Shown here: in pieces, positions 51,810 through 62,675 of the stretch
Layout of the letters: every line of letters begins with the position of its first letter
How positions within the stretch are numbered: the stretch's first letter is position 1
Assembly (NCBI RefSeq): GCF_014268505.2
Contig: NZ_JABWQP020000017.1
Span: 1-64,000 of the forward strand
Direction: 5' to 3'
From: Pseudomonas khorasanensis
GTDB taxonomy: Bacteria; Pseudomonadota; Gammaproteobacteria; Pseudomonadales; Pseudomonadaceae
Length of the DNA stretch: 64,000 bases
Notes under the pieces: model-generated
What the model was told of the DNA's origin: nothing
Database searches by the model: none
What the model saw: the letters and a program-made list of their open reading frames with translations, nothing else
Translations under genes and position numbers: made by a program

Positions 51810-52294
51810 TACACAGACGTTCGTAGCAAGCTTCTTGCCTAAGCCCGGCCCTCAGCCGGGCTAATGGCATTTGCGTAAAACGCTTGAGTTTCACCGTCGA
51901 AGCCGCCGATGCGACCGAGACAAATCTGCTTCACCGCGTCAGGCCTGGCTCTTTTGCCAGCGGTGCACGTCTTTTCTGACGAGCCTTTCAAGGCTACTGA
52001 CGAGCACACCCACTGATTCCTCTTACGACGATCAGCCCAAGGCACCTGCATGCGTGCCCGCTTTATTGAGCTATCCGAGGCCTGTAACCGGCCGTCAGCG
52101 GATTCAGCGCAACACTTTCAAATAGTCGAAGACTGATAGGTACTCACGTCAGTGGATCTTCGGCAGATACACTTCCCGACAGCGATCACGCAGACAACAC
52201 CGGTCGAGCCGCACACCTTGTGCGCTTCCAGCAATGACCCGTGTCCGCCAGCCTTTCGCATCGGACTTATTGCAGCGCAGACGACGAGAACGCC
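51810..52294 (+). other. rpsU-dnaG spacer without a gene
   Basis: 485 bp with no supported ORF. The inverted repeat AGCCCGGC (51842-51849)/GCCGGGCT (51855-51862) lies 32 nt after the rpsU stop and could attenuate or process the transcript; no T run follows. In P. aeruginosa a yqeY-type gene occupies this spot. I see no YqeY-like reading frame or remnant here. Confidence 0.6.
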
Positions 52295-54259
52295 ATGGCC
52301 GGGCTGATTCCCCAGAGCTTCATTGACGACCTGCTGAACCGCACCGACATCGTCGACGTGGTCAGCTCGCGCGTGCAATTGAAGAAGGCCGGCAAGAACT
52401 ACACCGCCTGTTGCCCGTTTCACAAAGAGAAAACTCCGTCGTTCAGCGTCAGCCCCGACAAGCAGTTCTATTATTGCTTCGGCTGCGGCGCCGGCGGCAA
52501 CGCCCTCGGTTTTCTCATGGATCACGACAATCTGGACTTCCCCCAGGCCGTCGAAGATCTGGCCAAAGCCGCCGGCATGGAAATCCCCCGCGAAGAAAGC
52601 GGCCGGGAGCGCAAACCACGGCAGCCGACCGACTCGCCGCTGTACCCGCTGCTGACCGCCGCCGCCGACTTTTATCGCCAGGCACTAAAGAGTCATCCAT
52701 CGCGCAAGGCGGCGGTGGATTACCTCAAGGGACGCGGCCTGACCGGCGAGATTGCCCGGGATTTCGGCCTTGGCTTTGCGCCGCCGGGCTGGGACAACCT
52801 GCTCAAGCATCTGAGCAGCGACACGCTGCAACAGAAGGCAATGATTGAAGCCGGCCTGCTGATCGAGAACGCCGAAACCGGCAAACGCTATGATCGCTTC
52901 CGTGATCGCGTGATGTTTCCGATCCGTGACAGCCGGGGAAGGATCATCGCCTTCGGCGGTCGCGTACTGGGCGACGACAAACCGAAATACCTGAACTCAC
53001 CGGAAACCCCGGTTTTCCATAAAGGCCAGGAACTCTACGGCCTCTATGAAGCGCGCAAGAACAACCGCAACCTTGACGAGATCATTGTCGTCGAGGGCTA
53101 TATGGACGTCATCGCCCTCGCCCAGCAAGGCTTGCGCAATGCCGTTGCGACACTGGGGACTGCGACCAGCGAAGAACACTTGAAACGCCTGTTTCGCGTC
53201 GTCCCGAACGTTTTGTTCTGCTTCGACGGCGACCAGGCCGGGCGCAACGCAGCGTGGCGCGCACTGGAAGCAACACTGCCATGCCTGCAGGACGGGCGCC
53301 GCGCGCGGTTCCTGTTTTTGCCCGAGGGCGAAGACCCGGACACACTGGTTCGAGCCGAAGGCACCGACGCCTTCAAAGCACGCATCAACCAACATGCGCA
53401 GCCGCTGGCCGATTATTTCTTCCAGCAACTGATCGAAGAAGCCGACCCGCGCTCGCTGGAGGGCAAGGCACACATGGCCACCCTCGCCGCGCCGCTGATC
53501 GATAAGGTGCCGGGCGCAAACCTGCGCATTTTGATGCGTCAGCGCCTGACCGAGATTACCGGCCTGAGCAGCGAGACCGTCAGCCAGCTGGTACAGAGCG
53601 CGCCGCAGGAAGCGCCGCCCGCCTACGATCCGGGCATCGATTACGACGCCATGCCGGATTACAGCGACTACCATCAGCCGCAGTCACAGGACATGTATGC
53701 GCCGCAGCAGGAGTGGACGCCGAAGAAACCCGGCGCCGGCGGCAAGAAGTGGGACAAAAAACCCTGGGACAAGAATGGCAAGCGTGGCGCTGATCGGGAG
53801 CAGCAGCGTCCGCGCACCCCGATCGGCGTCGAATCGCCTACGCTGACAGCCCTGAGAACACTGCTCCATCACCCGCAACTGGCCAAACGCGTCGAAGACG
53901 CCGGGCACATTGCCGATGAAAATCAGACCAACGCCCAGCTACTTGTGGCGCTGCTCGAAGCCGTACAGAAGAATCCCAAGCTAAACTCATTTCAGTTGAT
54001 CGCGCGATGGCACGGCACTGAACAGGGTCGCTTGCTCAAGGCACTTGCAGAAAAGGAGTGGCTGATTGACGGAGATAACCTTGAACAACAGTTTTTCGAC
54101 ACCATTACTAGCTTGTCAGCCCGCCAACGCGAGCGAAATCTGGAACAACTGCTCAGGAAAGCGCGACAAAGCGAACTGAGCATTGAAGAGAAAAATCAAC
54201 TGCGCGACCTTTTAAGTCGCAATGTTTCCGCATCAAACCCGACCTCAACTGGCGCGTGA
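52295..54259 (+). CDS. dnaG: DNA primase
   Basis: Makes RNA primers for replication. The start at 52295 gives MAGLIPQSFIDDLLNRTDIV and 654 residues. The N-terminal zinc-binding domain (YTACCPFHKEKTPSFSVSP, then YYCFGCGAGG), the TOPRIM core (IIVVEGYMDVIALAQQG; FCFDGDQAGRNA) and a C-terminal helicase-interaction domain are in order. The linker around residues 455-520 is long and low-complexity (repeated Gln/Pro/Tyr, then Lys/Gly/Trp-rich KKWDKKPWDKNGKRG), longer than in E. coli. Confidence 0.97.
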   Translation: MAGLIPQSFIDDLLNRTDIVDVVSSRVQLKKAGKNYTACCPFHKEKTPSFSVSPDKQFYYCFGCGAGGNALGFLMDHDNLDFPQAVEDLAKAAGMEIPREESGRERKPRQPTDSPLYPLLTAAADFYRQALKSHPSRKAAVDYLKGRGLTGEIARDFGLGFAPPGWDNLLKHLSSDTLQQKAMIEAGLLIENAETGKRYDRFRDRVMFPIRDSRGRIIAFGGRVLGDDKPKYLNSPETPVFHKGQELYGLYEARKNNRNLDEIIVVEGYMDVIALAQQGLRNAVATLGTATSEEHLKRLFRVVPNVLFCFDGDQAGRNAAWRALEATLPCLQDGRRARFLFLPEGEDPDTLVRAEGTDAFKARINQHAQPLADYFFQQLIEEADPRSLEGKAHMATLAAPLIDKVPGANLRILMRQRLTEITGLSSETVSQLVQSAPQEAPPAYDPGIDYDAMPDYSDYHQPQSQDMYAPQQEWTPKKPGAGGKKWDKKPWDKNGKRGADREQQRPRTPIGVESPTLTALRTLLHHPQLAKRVEDAGHIADENQTNAQLLVALLEAVQKNPKLNSFQLIARWHGTEQGRLLKALAEKEWLIDGDNLEQQFFDTITSLSARQRERNLEQLLRKARQSELSIEEKNQLRDLLSRNVSASNPTSTGA

Positions 54260-54326
54260 GGTCATAGCTCAGGTATAATCCTCGGCTTGTTTTTTGCCCG
54301 CCAAGACCTTCAGTGGATAGGGTGTT
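54260..54326 (+). promoter_or_regulatory. rpoD: rpoD internal promoter candidate
   Basis: A perfect TATAAT at 54274-54279 lies 47 nt before the rpoD start, within the dnaG-rpoD spacer. No good -35 is seen 17 nt upstream. E. coli rpoD also has an internal heat-shock promoter before it, so an independent promoter here is plausible. Confidence 0.5.
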
Positions 54327-56174
<1,848 letters not shown>

Positions 56175-56180
56175 TACCAG

Positions 56181-56206
56181 AACCCCCGGCCCAGGCCGGG
56201 GGTTTT
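56181..56206 (+). terminator. Terminator after rpoD
   Basis: AACCCCCGGCC (56181-56191), 2-nt loop, GGCCGGGGGTT (56194-56204) followed by T-rich sequence. A strong Rho-independent terminator. Confidence 0.9.
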
Positions 56207-56300
56207 GTTTTATGGCAGATTAAATTCCCCGCCCCACCCTCCCCGCCGCATACCCCGTCTACACTCGAAACAATCACCCCCGAGCCATAACGAGAGCGTT

Positions 56301-59300
56301 ATGCCCAGACTGGCGCCCGTGCTTCTTCTGTTGTCATTGATGATCTGCACCGCCACGGCTGACGCGCTGACTCTCACCGACGAAGAACGTAGCTGGCTGG
56401 CGGCTCACCCCGATTTGCGCCTGGGTGTCGATGCGTCGTGGCCGCCCTTCGAGTTCCGTGACGATCAGAACCGTTATCAGGGCCTGGCCGCCGACTACAT
56501 CGACGTGATCCGCCAACGATTGGCGGTCAAGCTCACACCCATCGAGCCGGTGAGCTGGACCGTGGTGCTGGAGCAGGTGAAAAAGGGCAAAATCGACTTG
56601 TTGCCGGGCATCATGTCCACTCCGGAACGGCAGACCTACCTTGCGTTCACGCGCCCCTACCTCGACTTCCCGATTGTAATCCTCGCCCATGTCGGTGGGG
56701 CCCAGCCGCGCAAAATCGACGACTTGTACGGTTTGAAAATCGCCGTGGTGGAAAACTACGCGCCCCACGAACTGCTTCGCACTCATCACCCCGACCTGAA
56801 TCTGGTCGCCATGCCCAATGTCAGTTCGGCGCTGCAGGCACTGGCGACCGACGAAGTTGACGCGGTGGTCGGCGACCTCGCGTCCAGCGTCTGGAGCCTG
56901 CGCCAGCTCAAGCTCGACGGCCTCTACGTCAGCGGCGAAACGCCGTATCGCTATCAACTGGCGATGGCCGTGCCGCGCGACAATAAGGTGCTGGTGGGCA
57001 TTCTCGACAAAGTCCTCGCTGACATGTCGCCTGCGCAGATCAGCAGCATCCAGGAACACTGGGTCGGCAACGTCCTCGACCACCGCACATTCTGGTCCGA
57101 TCTGCTGATCTATGGCCTGCCTGGGCTGTTGCTACTGATGACAGTGCTTGCCGTGGTCATTCGCATCAACCGGCGCCTGAGTTCGGAAATCACCCGACGC
57201 ATAGACCTCGAACAGGAGCTGCGCAGCAGCGAGTATCACTATCGCGGCCTGGTGGAAAGCCTGTCGGCCATCGCCTGGGAAGCGCGGATGAGCGACTTCA
57301 CCTACAGCTATGTCTCGCCTCACGCTGAAGACTTGCTCGGTTATCCACAGTCTCACTGGCTGATTCCGGGATTCTGGCACAACATCATTCACCCCGCCGA
57401 CCTGACCCGCACGCAGAACTACTGTCGAGAGGCGCTACGCCAAGGGCGCGACCACATTGTCGACTATCGGGTGATCACCGCCGACGGCCGCTGCCTGTGG
57501 GTGCGCGATATCGTCAGCCTGATAGAACACGGCCACGAGCCGGTGATGCGCGGCCTGATGATCGACATCAGCGAAATCAAGCGCACGGAGGAGGCGCTGC
57601 GACTGTCAGAGCAGAAGTTCGCTTCGGTGTTCCAGCAGTGCCCGGACATCCTCGTGATAGCGCGCCTGTCCGACGGTTGCCTGCTGGAGGTCAATGAGGC
57701 TTTTGAAGAACAGATTGGCCTCAGGGCTGACGAAGTGGTTGGACAAACCGCCACCAACCTCAATATTTGGGGCATTCCCGGCGTCGGTCCCGGATTATTG
57801 CAGCGCTTGCAGGCCGGCAGCATTCGCAACCTCGAGATGCCTTTTCGCCGCAATAACGGCCAACTGTTTACAGGGCTGATTTCTGCCGAGCCTTTCGACC
57901 TCGACACCACCCCGGCGCTGGTGGTCGTCGTGCGCGACATCAGTCAACTCAAGGAAACCCAACAGCAACTGCAGACCTCCGAAGAGAAATTTGCCAAGGC
58001 CTTCCATGCCTCACCGGACGGCTTACTGCTGTCGCGCCAGAGCGACGGTCTGTTGCTTGAGGTCAACGAAGGCTTCAGTCGTATCACCGGATTCAACAGC
58101 GCCATGTCGGTGGATCGCTCAACGCTGGACCTGGGCATATGGGTCAACCTCAACGAACGCAAACAAATGCTCGACCTGATGCAACGAGACGGCTTCGTTC
58201 GCGACTTCACTTGCCATATCCGCCGCAGCGACGGGCAGATTCGCCTGTGCGAAGTCTCCAGTCGCCCGCTACCGATTGGTGATGACGATTGCATGCTGAC
58301 CATCGCCCGGGACATTACCGAACGCCATTTGATGCAGGAAAAACTGCAACAGGCCGCCACCGTTTTCGAGAGCACTGCCGAAGGTGTATTGATCACCGAC
58401 ACTCAGCAGCACATCAGCGCGGTCAACCGCGCCTTTACTGAAATCACCGGCTACAGCGAAAGCGAAGCGCTGGGCCATACGCCGCGCCTGCTCGCTTCGG
58501 GATTGCACGACAGTGCGTTTTACGCGGCGATGTGGCATCAACTGACCGCCGAAGGTCACTGGCAAGGCGAAATCTCCAACCGGCGCAAAAATGGGGAGCT
58601 GTATCCGAGCTGGCTGACCATCAGCGCGGTACGCAACCGCGACAAATTCATCACCCACTTTGTCGCGGTGTTCGCCGATATTTCCAGCCTCAAGCATGCG
58701 CAGGCCAAGCTCGACTATCAGGCCCACCATGATCCGCTCACCGGTCTGCCCAATCGCACGCTGTTCGAAAGCCGCCTGCAAATGGCCCTGACCAGCCAGC
58801 AGGAAAATGGTGGTCAAGGCGCCGTGCTGTTTCTCGACCTCGATCGTTTCAAGCACATCAACGACAGCCTCGGGCATCCGGTCGGCGACCTGTTGCTCAA
58901 AGGAATTGCCGTGCGTTTGAAGGAGCAGTTACGCGATATCGACACGGTTGCGCGGTTGGGCGGCGATGAATTCATCATCTTGCTGCCGGGCCTGCAGCAA
59001 GCGAGCGACGCGGATAACATCGCCACGAAACTGCTCAATTGCTTCGGCGCGCCCTTCCAGGCCGGCGAACATGAATTCTTCATCAGCGCCAGCATCGGCA
59101 CCAGCCTTTATCCGCGCGATGGCTGCGACGTCGCTACATTGGTTAAAAACGCCGACGCGGCGATGTATCGCTCCAAAGCCAAAGGGCGCAATCGCGTCGA
59201 AAGCTACACCCGTGACCTCACCGCCCAGGCCAGCGAACGCATAGCGCTGGAACACGAACTGCGTCGCGCCATCGAGCGCGACGAGCTGTTTCTGTATTAC

Positions 59301-60047
59301 CAACCCAAAATCAGCCTGGTCGACCACAGCCTGGTGGGCGCGGAAGCGCTGATTCGCTGGCGGCACCCAACCTTTGGCGAAGTACCGCCAGAGCACTTCA
59401 TCCCGCTGGCAGAAGAGAACGGCATGATCCTGCAGATCGGCGACTGGGTGCTGGAGACCGCTTGCCGGCAGATGTTTGAGTGGAACCAGATCTACGAACC
59501 GCTCGGCCCGCTGTCGGTGAACCTCGCCGGTGCGCAACTGCGCCAACCGAATCTGCTTGCGCGCATCGAGCAACTGCTCAAGGACAACGGACTCAGGCCG
59601 GATTTACTGCAACTGGAAATTACCGAAAATTTCATCATGAGTCAGGCCGAAGAGGCACTGGCAGTGCTACACCAACTCAAACGCCTCGGCGTACAACTGG
59701 CGATCGATGACTTCGGCACCGGCTATTCCTCGCTCAGCTACCTCAAGCGCTTGCCGCTGGACATCCTCAAAATCGACCAGTCTTTCGTCCGTGGACTGCC
59801 CGACGACCCCCACGACGCGGCAATAGTGCGAGCCATCATCGCACTGGGGCGCAGCATGCAATTCACCGTGATTGCCGAAGGCGTGGAAACCCAGGCGCAA
59901 CAACAATTCCTCGCCGCTGAAGGCTGTGAACAGATCCAGGGCTACATCGTCAGCCTGCCACTACCGCCGGATGAGTTCGCGGCAACATTTCTGCAAGTAA
60001 CCTTATCGGATTTTTCGGATGGCACAGCCGGGAAACCGTCGCTATAA
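56301..60047 (+). CDS. rmcA: RmcA-like SBP-PAS-GGDEF-EAL cyclic-di-GMP protein
   Basis: Large inner-membrane signalling protein of 1248 residues, the positional match of P. aeruginosa RmcA (redox-responsive c-di-GMP phosphodiesterase). The start at 56301 gives a signal peptide (LLLLSLMICTATADA). Then come a periplasmic solute-binding domain (about 36-265), a membrane helix (GLPGLLLLMTVLAVVIRI), about four PAS domains, a GGDEF domain with GGDEF intact at 887-891, and an EAL domain with EAL intact at 1015-1017. Both output motifs are complete, so dual or phosphodiesterase activity is possible. RmcA in P. aeruginosa acts mainly as a phosphodiesterase. Confidence 0.92.
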   Translation: MPRLAPVLLLLSLMICTATADALTLTDEERSWLAAHPDLRLGVDASWPPFEFRDDQNRYQGLAADYIDVIRQRLAVKLTPIEPVSWTVVLEQVKKGKIDLLPGIMSTPERQTYLAFTRPYLDFPIVILAHVGGAQPRKIDDLYGLKIAVVENYAPHELLRTHHPDLNLVAMPNVSSALQALATDEVDAVVGDLASSVWSLRQLKLDGLYVSGETPYRYQLAMAVPRDNKVLVGILDKVLADMSPAQISSIQEHWVGNVLDHRTFWSDLLIYGLPGLLLLMTVLAVVIRINRRLSSEITRRIDLEQELRSSEYHYRGLVESLSAIAWEARMSDFTYSYVSPHAEDLLGYPQSHWLIPGFWHNIIHPADLTRTQNYCREALRQGRDHIVDYRVITADGRCLWVRDIVSLIEHGHEPVMRGLMIDISEIKRTEEALRLSEQKFASVFQQCPDILVIARLSDGCLLEVNEAFEEQIGLRADEVVGQTATNLNIWGIPGVGPGLLQRLQAGSIRNLEMPFRRNNGQLFTGLISAEPFDLDTTPALVVVVRDISQLKETQQQLQTSEEKFAKAFHASPDGLLLSRQSDGLLLEVNEGFSRITGFNSAMSVDRSTLDLGIWVNLNERKQMLDLMQRDGFVRDFTCHIRRSDGQIRLCEVSSRPLPIGDDDCMLTIARDITERHLMQEKLQQAATVFESTAEGVLITDTQQHISAVNRAFTEITGYSESEALGHTPRLLASGLHDSAFYAAMWHQLTAEGHWQGEISNRRKNGELYPSWLTISAVRNRDKFITHFVAVFADISSLKHAQAKLDYQAHHDPLTGLPNRTLFESRLQMALTSQQENGGQGAVLFLDLDRFKHINDSLGHPVGDLLLKGIAVRLKEQLRDIDTVARLGGDEFIILLPGLQQASDADNIATKLLNCFGAPFQAGEHEFFISASIGTSLYPRDGCDVATLVKNADAAMYRSKAKGRNRVESYTRDLTAQASERIALEHELRRAIERDELFLYYQPKISLVDHSLVGAEALIRWRHPTFGEVPPEHFIPLAEENGMILQIGDWVLETACRQMFEWNQIYEPLGPLSVNLAGAQLRQPNLLARIEQLLKDNGLRPDLLQLEITENFIMSQAEEALAVLHQLKRLGVQLAIDDFGTGYSSLSYLKRLPLDILKIDQSFVRGLPDDPHDAAIVRAIIALGRSMQFTVIAEGVETQAQQQFLAAEGCEQIQGYIVSLPLPPDEFAATFLQVTLSDFSDGTAGKPSL

Positions 60048-60062
60048 TCCGCGGCCTACTGA

Positions 60063-60139
60063 GGGCCTATAGCTCAGTTGGTTAGAGCAGAGGACTCATA
60101 ATCCTTTGGTCCACGGTTCGAGTCCGTGTGGGCCCACCA
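60063..60139 (+). tRNA. tRNA-Ile2 (CAU anticodon)
   Basis: A 77-nt cloverleaf with encoded CCA. Acceptor GGGCCTA pairs with TGGGCCC (one G-U pair). The D stem is GCTC/GAGC. The anticodon loop CTCATAA puts CAT at 60097-60099. The T arm is CACGG-TTCGAGT-CCGTG. CAU tRNAs may be Met or Ile2. The acceptor stem (C4-G69, C5-G68) resembles tRNA-Ile2, in which C34 becomes lysidine, rather than elongator tRNA-Met. It may often be annotated as tRNA-Met. Confidence 0.85.
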
Positions 60140-60144
60140 ATTCG

Positions 60145-60169
60145 AAAGCCGCGCATTGCGCGGCTTTTT
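60145..60169 (+). terminator. Terminator after the CAU tRNA
   Basis: AAAGCCGCGC (60145-60154), loop ATT, GCGCGGCTTT followed by Ts. A strong hairpin immediately downstream of the tRNA. Confidence 0.92.
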
Positions 60170-60303
60170 ATTGGCCGAGTGGTCGGGTTTCTTTCTGGCG
60201 AGCGCAATGTTCGTTTCAGGCTTTGTTGAAGCCCTTTCGAAAGCCTACCGCTGTTTGCCTGTAAAATGCGCCCCATTCGATCCAATGCCAACGGAGCCAA
60301 CCC

Positions 60304-60765
60304 TTGCCAGACACCCGCCAGCCCATCCTCGACGAAATCGACCGCCAGCTAATCGCCGCCCTGCAGATCAACGCCCGCGAAAGCGTCGCCATGCTCGCTC
60401 GGCAACTGGGCATTGCGCGTACGACTGTCACTTCGCGCCTGGCCAGGCTGGAAAAGGCCAAAGTGATCACGGGTTACGGCGTGCGGCTCGGTCAGCGCGT
60501 GGTTGACGGTGGTTTGCAGGCGTATGTCGGGATCAAGGTACAACCGCGTTCCGGCAAGGAGGTGCTGCGTCGCCTGAGTGCGATGGCGCAGGTGCAGCAG
60601 CTTTGCGCGGTGAGTGGCGAGTTTGATTATGTGGCGTGGTTGCGCACGGATTCGCCGGAGCAGCTCGATCAGTTGCTGGATCAGATTGGCAGCGTCGATG
60701 GAGTCGAAAAGACCACGACTTCGATTATTTTGAGTAGCAAGATTGATCGGGGGCAGCCAGTCTGA
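60304..60765 (+). CDS. Lrp/AsnC-family regulator (adjacent to davBA)
   Basis: Feast-famine-type regulator of 153 residues from a TTG start at 60304 with GGAG about 10 nt upstream. The winged HTH is ARQLGIARTTVTSRLARLEK; the C-terminal RAM domain senses an amino acid ligand. It lies 215 bp upstream of davB in the same orientation, so it probably responds to lysine or a lysine product and controls davBA. This is inference from position. Confidence 0.88.
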   Translation: MPDTRQPILDEIDRQLIAALQINARESVAMLARQLGIARTTVTSRLARLEKAKVITGYGVRLGQRVVDGGLQAYVGIKVQPRSGKEVLRRLSAMAQVQQLCAVSGEFDYVAWLRTDSPEQLDQLLDQIGSVDGVEKTTTSIILSSKIDRGQPV

Positions 60766-60794
60766 AGCATTGGGTCGGCGCCCTGACTGGGCTC

Positions 60795-60818
60795 TTCGCG
60801 AGCAGGCTCGCTCCTACA
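60795..60818. repeat. Single REP element
   Basis: TTCGCGAGCAGGCTCGCTCC plus TACA, one substitution from the REPIN arm, with no inverted partner. It lies between the Lrp gene and davB. Confidence 0.85.
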
Positions 60819-60934
60819 TTTCTGGTCAGTTTGTAGCCAGCAATCGTCACATTGAATGATCAACCGGCAAAACGACGACACTTTGCGTCTTATTAACGTG
60901 TTCGACGCTCCCTAGAATGGCTGGCATCTTTTCC

Positions 60935-60959
60935 TATACTCAGACGCGTATCTCGCGTC
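60935..60959 (+). promoter_or_regulatory. davBA promoter/operator candidate
   Basis: TATACT (60935-60940) may be a -10 element 40 nt before davB. A 6-bp inverted repeat GACGCG (60943-60948)/CGCGTC (60954-60959) sits just after it, where a repressor could act. The -35 is unclear. Confidence 0.35.
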
Positions 60960-60980
60960 GGGTCGCCAGTAAGGTCAGTC

Positions 60981-62663
60981 ATGAACAAGAACAATCGTCA
61001 TCCTGCAGACAGTAAGAAACCAGTCACCATTTTCGGCCCGGACTTTCCGTTCGCGTTCGACGACTGGATCGAGCATCCGGCCGGTCTCGGCAGCATTCCT
61101 GAGCAGAACCATGGCGCCGAGGTGGCAATTGTCGGTGCGGGCATCGCCGGTCTGGTGGCCGCTTATGAGCTGATGAAACTCGGCTTGAAGCCGGTGGTGT
61201 ACGAGGCGTCAAAACTGGGAGGTCGTCTGCGTTCACAAGCCTTCAATGGCACGGACGGCATTGTCGCCGAGCTCGGCGGTATGCGTTTTCCGGTGTCCTC
61301 CACGGCGTTCTATCACTATGTCGACAAGCTTGGACTTGAGACCAAACCCTTCCCGAACCCGCTGACGTCGGCCTCCGGCAGCACCGTGATCGACCTTGAG
61401 GGCACAACTCATTACGCACAAAGCCTGAAGGATCTTCCTGCGTTGTTCCAGGAAGTCGCTGACGCTTGGGCGGACGCGCTGGAAGCCGGCTCGCAGTTCT
61501 CCGACATTCAGCAAGCCATCCGCGACCGCGACGTGCCGCGCCTGAAAGAACTGTGGAACAAACTCGTGCCGTTGTGGGACGACCGGACTTTTTACGATTT
61601 CGTCGCCACCTCGAAAGCCTTCGCCAAACTTTCTTTTCATCACCGCGAAGTGTTCGGTCAGGTCGGTTTCGGCACTGGCGGCTGGGACTCGGATTTCCCC
61701 AATTCGATGCTGGAAATTTTCCGTGTCGTGATGACCAACTGCGACGACCATCAGCACCTGGTGGTCGGCGGCGTCGAGCAGGTGCCGCAAGGCATCTGGC
61801 GGCATGTGCCGGAGCGCTGCGTTCATTGGCCAGAAGGCACCAGCCTGAAATCCCTGCACCGTGGCGCGCCGCGTTCGGGGGTGAAGAAAATCGCTCACGC
61901 GCCGGACGGCCGCTTCGCCGTCACCGACAATAACGGCGACACCCGCGAATACGCTGCCGTCCTGACCACTTGCCAGAGCTGGCTACTGACCACGCAGATC
62001 GAGTGCGACGAAACCCTGTTTTCACAGAAAATGTGGATGGCCCTTGATCGCACCCGCTACATGCAGTCGTCGAAGACTTTCGTGATGGTCGACCGTCCGT
62101 TCTGGAAGGACAAGGACCCGGAAACCGGCCGCGATCTGATGAGCATGACCCTCACTGATCGCCTGACCCGTGGCACCTATCTGTTCGACAACGGCGACGA
62201 CAAACCGGGCGTGATCTGCCTGTCGTACTCATGGATGAGCGACGCGTTGAAAATGCTCCCGCATCCGGTCGAAAAACGCGTTGAGCTGGCGCTGAACGCG
62301 CTGAAAAAGATCTACCCGAAAGTCGATATCGCTGCGCGGATCATCGGCGACCCGATTACCGTTTCATGGGAAGCCGACCCGTATTTCCTCGGTGCCTTCA
62401 AAGGCGCGCTGCCCGGCCATTACCGCTACAACCAGCGGATGTACGCGCACTTCATGCAGGACGACATGCCGGCCGAGCAGCGCGGGATTTTCATTGCCGG
62501 GGACGACGTATCGTGGACACCGGCGTGGGTCGAAGGCGCGGTGCAGACTTCGCTCAATGCGGTGTGGGGCATCATGAAACATTTCGGCGGATCGACACAT
62601 AAAGAGAACCCGGGCCCGGGTGATGTGTTCAAAGACATCGGCCCTATCGCCCTGCCCGAGTAA
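60981..62663 (+). CDS. davB: L-lysine 2-monooxygenase
   Basis: Flavoenzyme that converts L-lysine to 5-aminovaleramide in the Pseudomonas aminovalerate pathway, 560 residues as in P. putida DavB. The FAD-binding motif is AEVAIVGAGIAGLVAAYELM, followed by GGRLRSQAF and ELGGMRFP. The C-terminal FAD-binding segment is GIFIAGDDVSWTPAWVEGAV. It is co-directional with davA 12 nt downstream. The family also includes tryptophan monooxygenase (IaaM), but the partner and synteny favour lysine. Confidence 0.92.
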   Translation: MNKNNRHPADSKKPVTIFGPDFPFAFDDWIEHPAGLGSIPEQNHGAEVAIVGAGIAGLVAAYELMKLGLKPVVYEASKLGGRLRSQAFNGTDGIVAELGGMRFPVSSTAFYHYVDKLGLETKPFPNPLTSASGSTVIDLEGTTHYAQSLKDLPALFQEVADAWADALEAGSQFSDIQQAIRDRDVPRLKELWNKLVPLWDDRTFYDFVATSKAFAKLSFHHREVFGQVGFGTGGWDSDFPNSMLEIFRVVMTNCDDHQHLVVGGVEQVPQGIWRHVPERCVHWPEGTSLKSLHRGAPRSGVKKIAHAPDGRFAVTDNNGDTREYAAVLTTCQSWLLTTQIECDETLFSQKMWMALDRTRYMQSSKTFVMVDRPFWKDKDPETGRDLMSMTLTDRLTRGTYLFDNGDDKPGVICLSYSWMSDALKMLPHPVEKRVELALNALKKIYPKVDIAARIIGDPITVSWEADPYFLGAFKGALPGHYRYNQRMYAHFMQDDMPAEQRGIFIAGDDVSWTPAWVEGAVQTSLNAVWGIMKHFGGSTHKENPGPGDVFKDIGPIALPE

Positions 62664-62675
62664 GAGGAATCCCTG

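Noticed and set aside
52118..52525. Leftward 135-residue ORF in the rpsU-dnaG spacer
   Set aside because: Most of it is antisense to the conserved dnaG N terminus. No start signal or family resemblance.
60063..60139. Elongator tRNA-Met reading of the CAU tRNA
   Set aside because: The acceptor stem pairs C4-G69 and C5-G68 and overall bases resemble tRNA-Ile2 more than tRNA-Met. Identity still depends on TilS modification and needs a genome-wide tRNA set.
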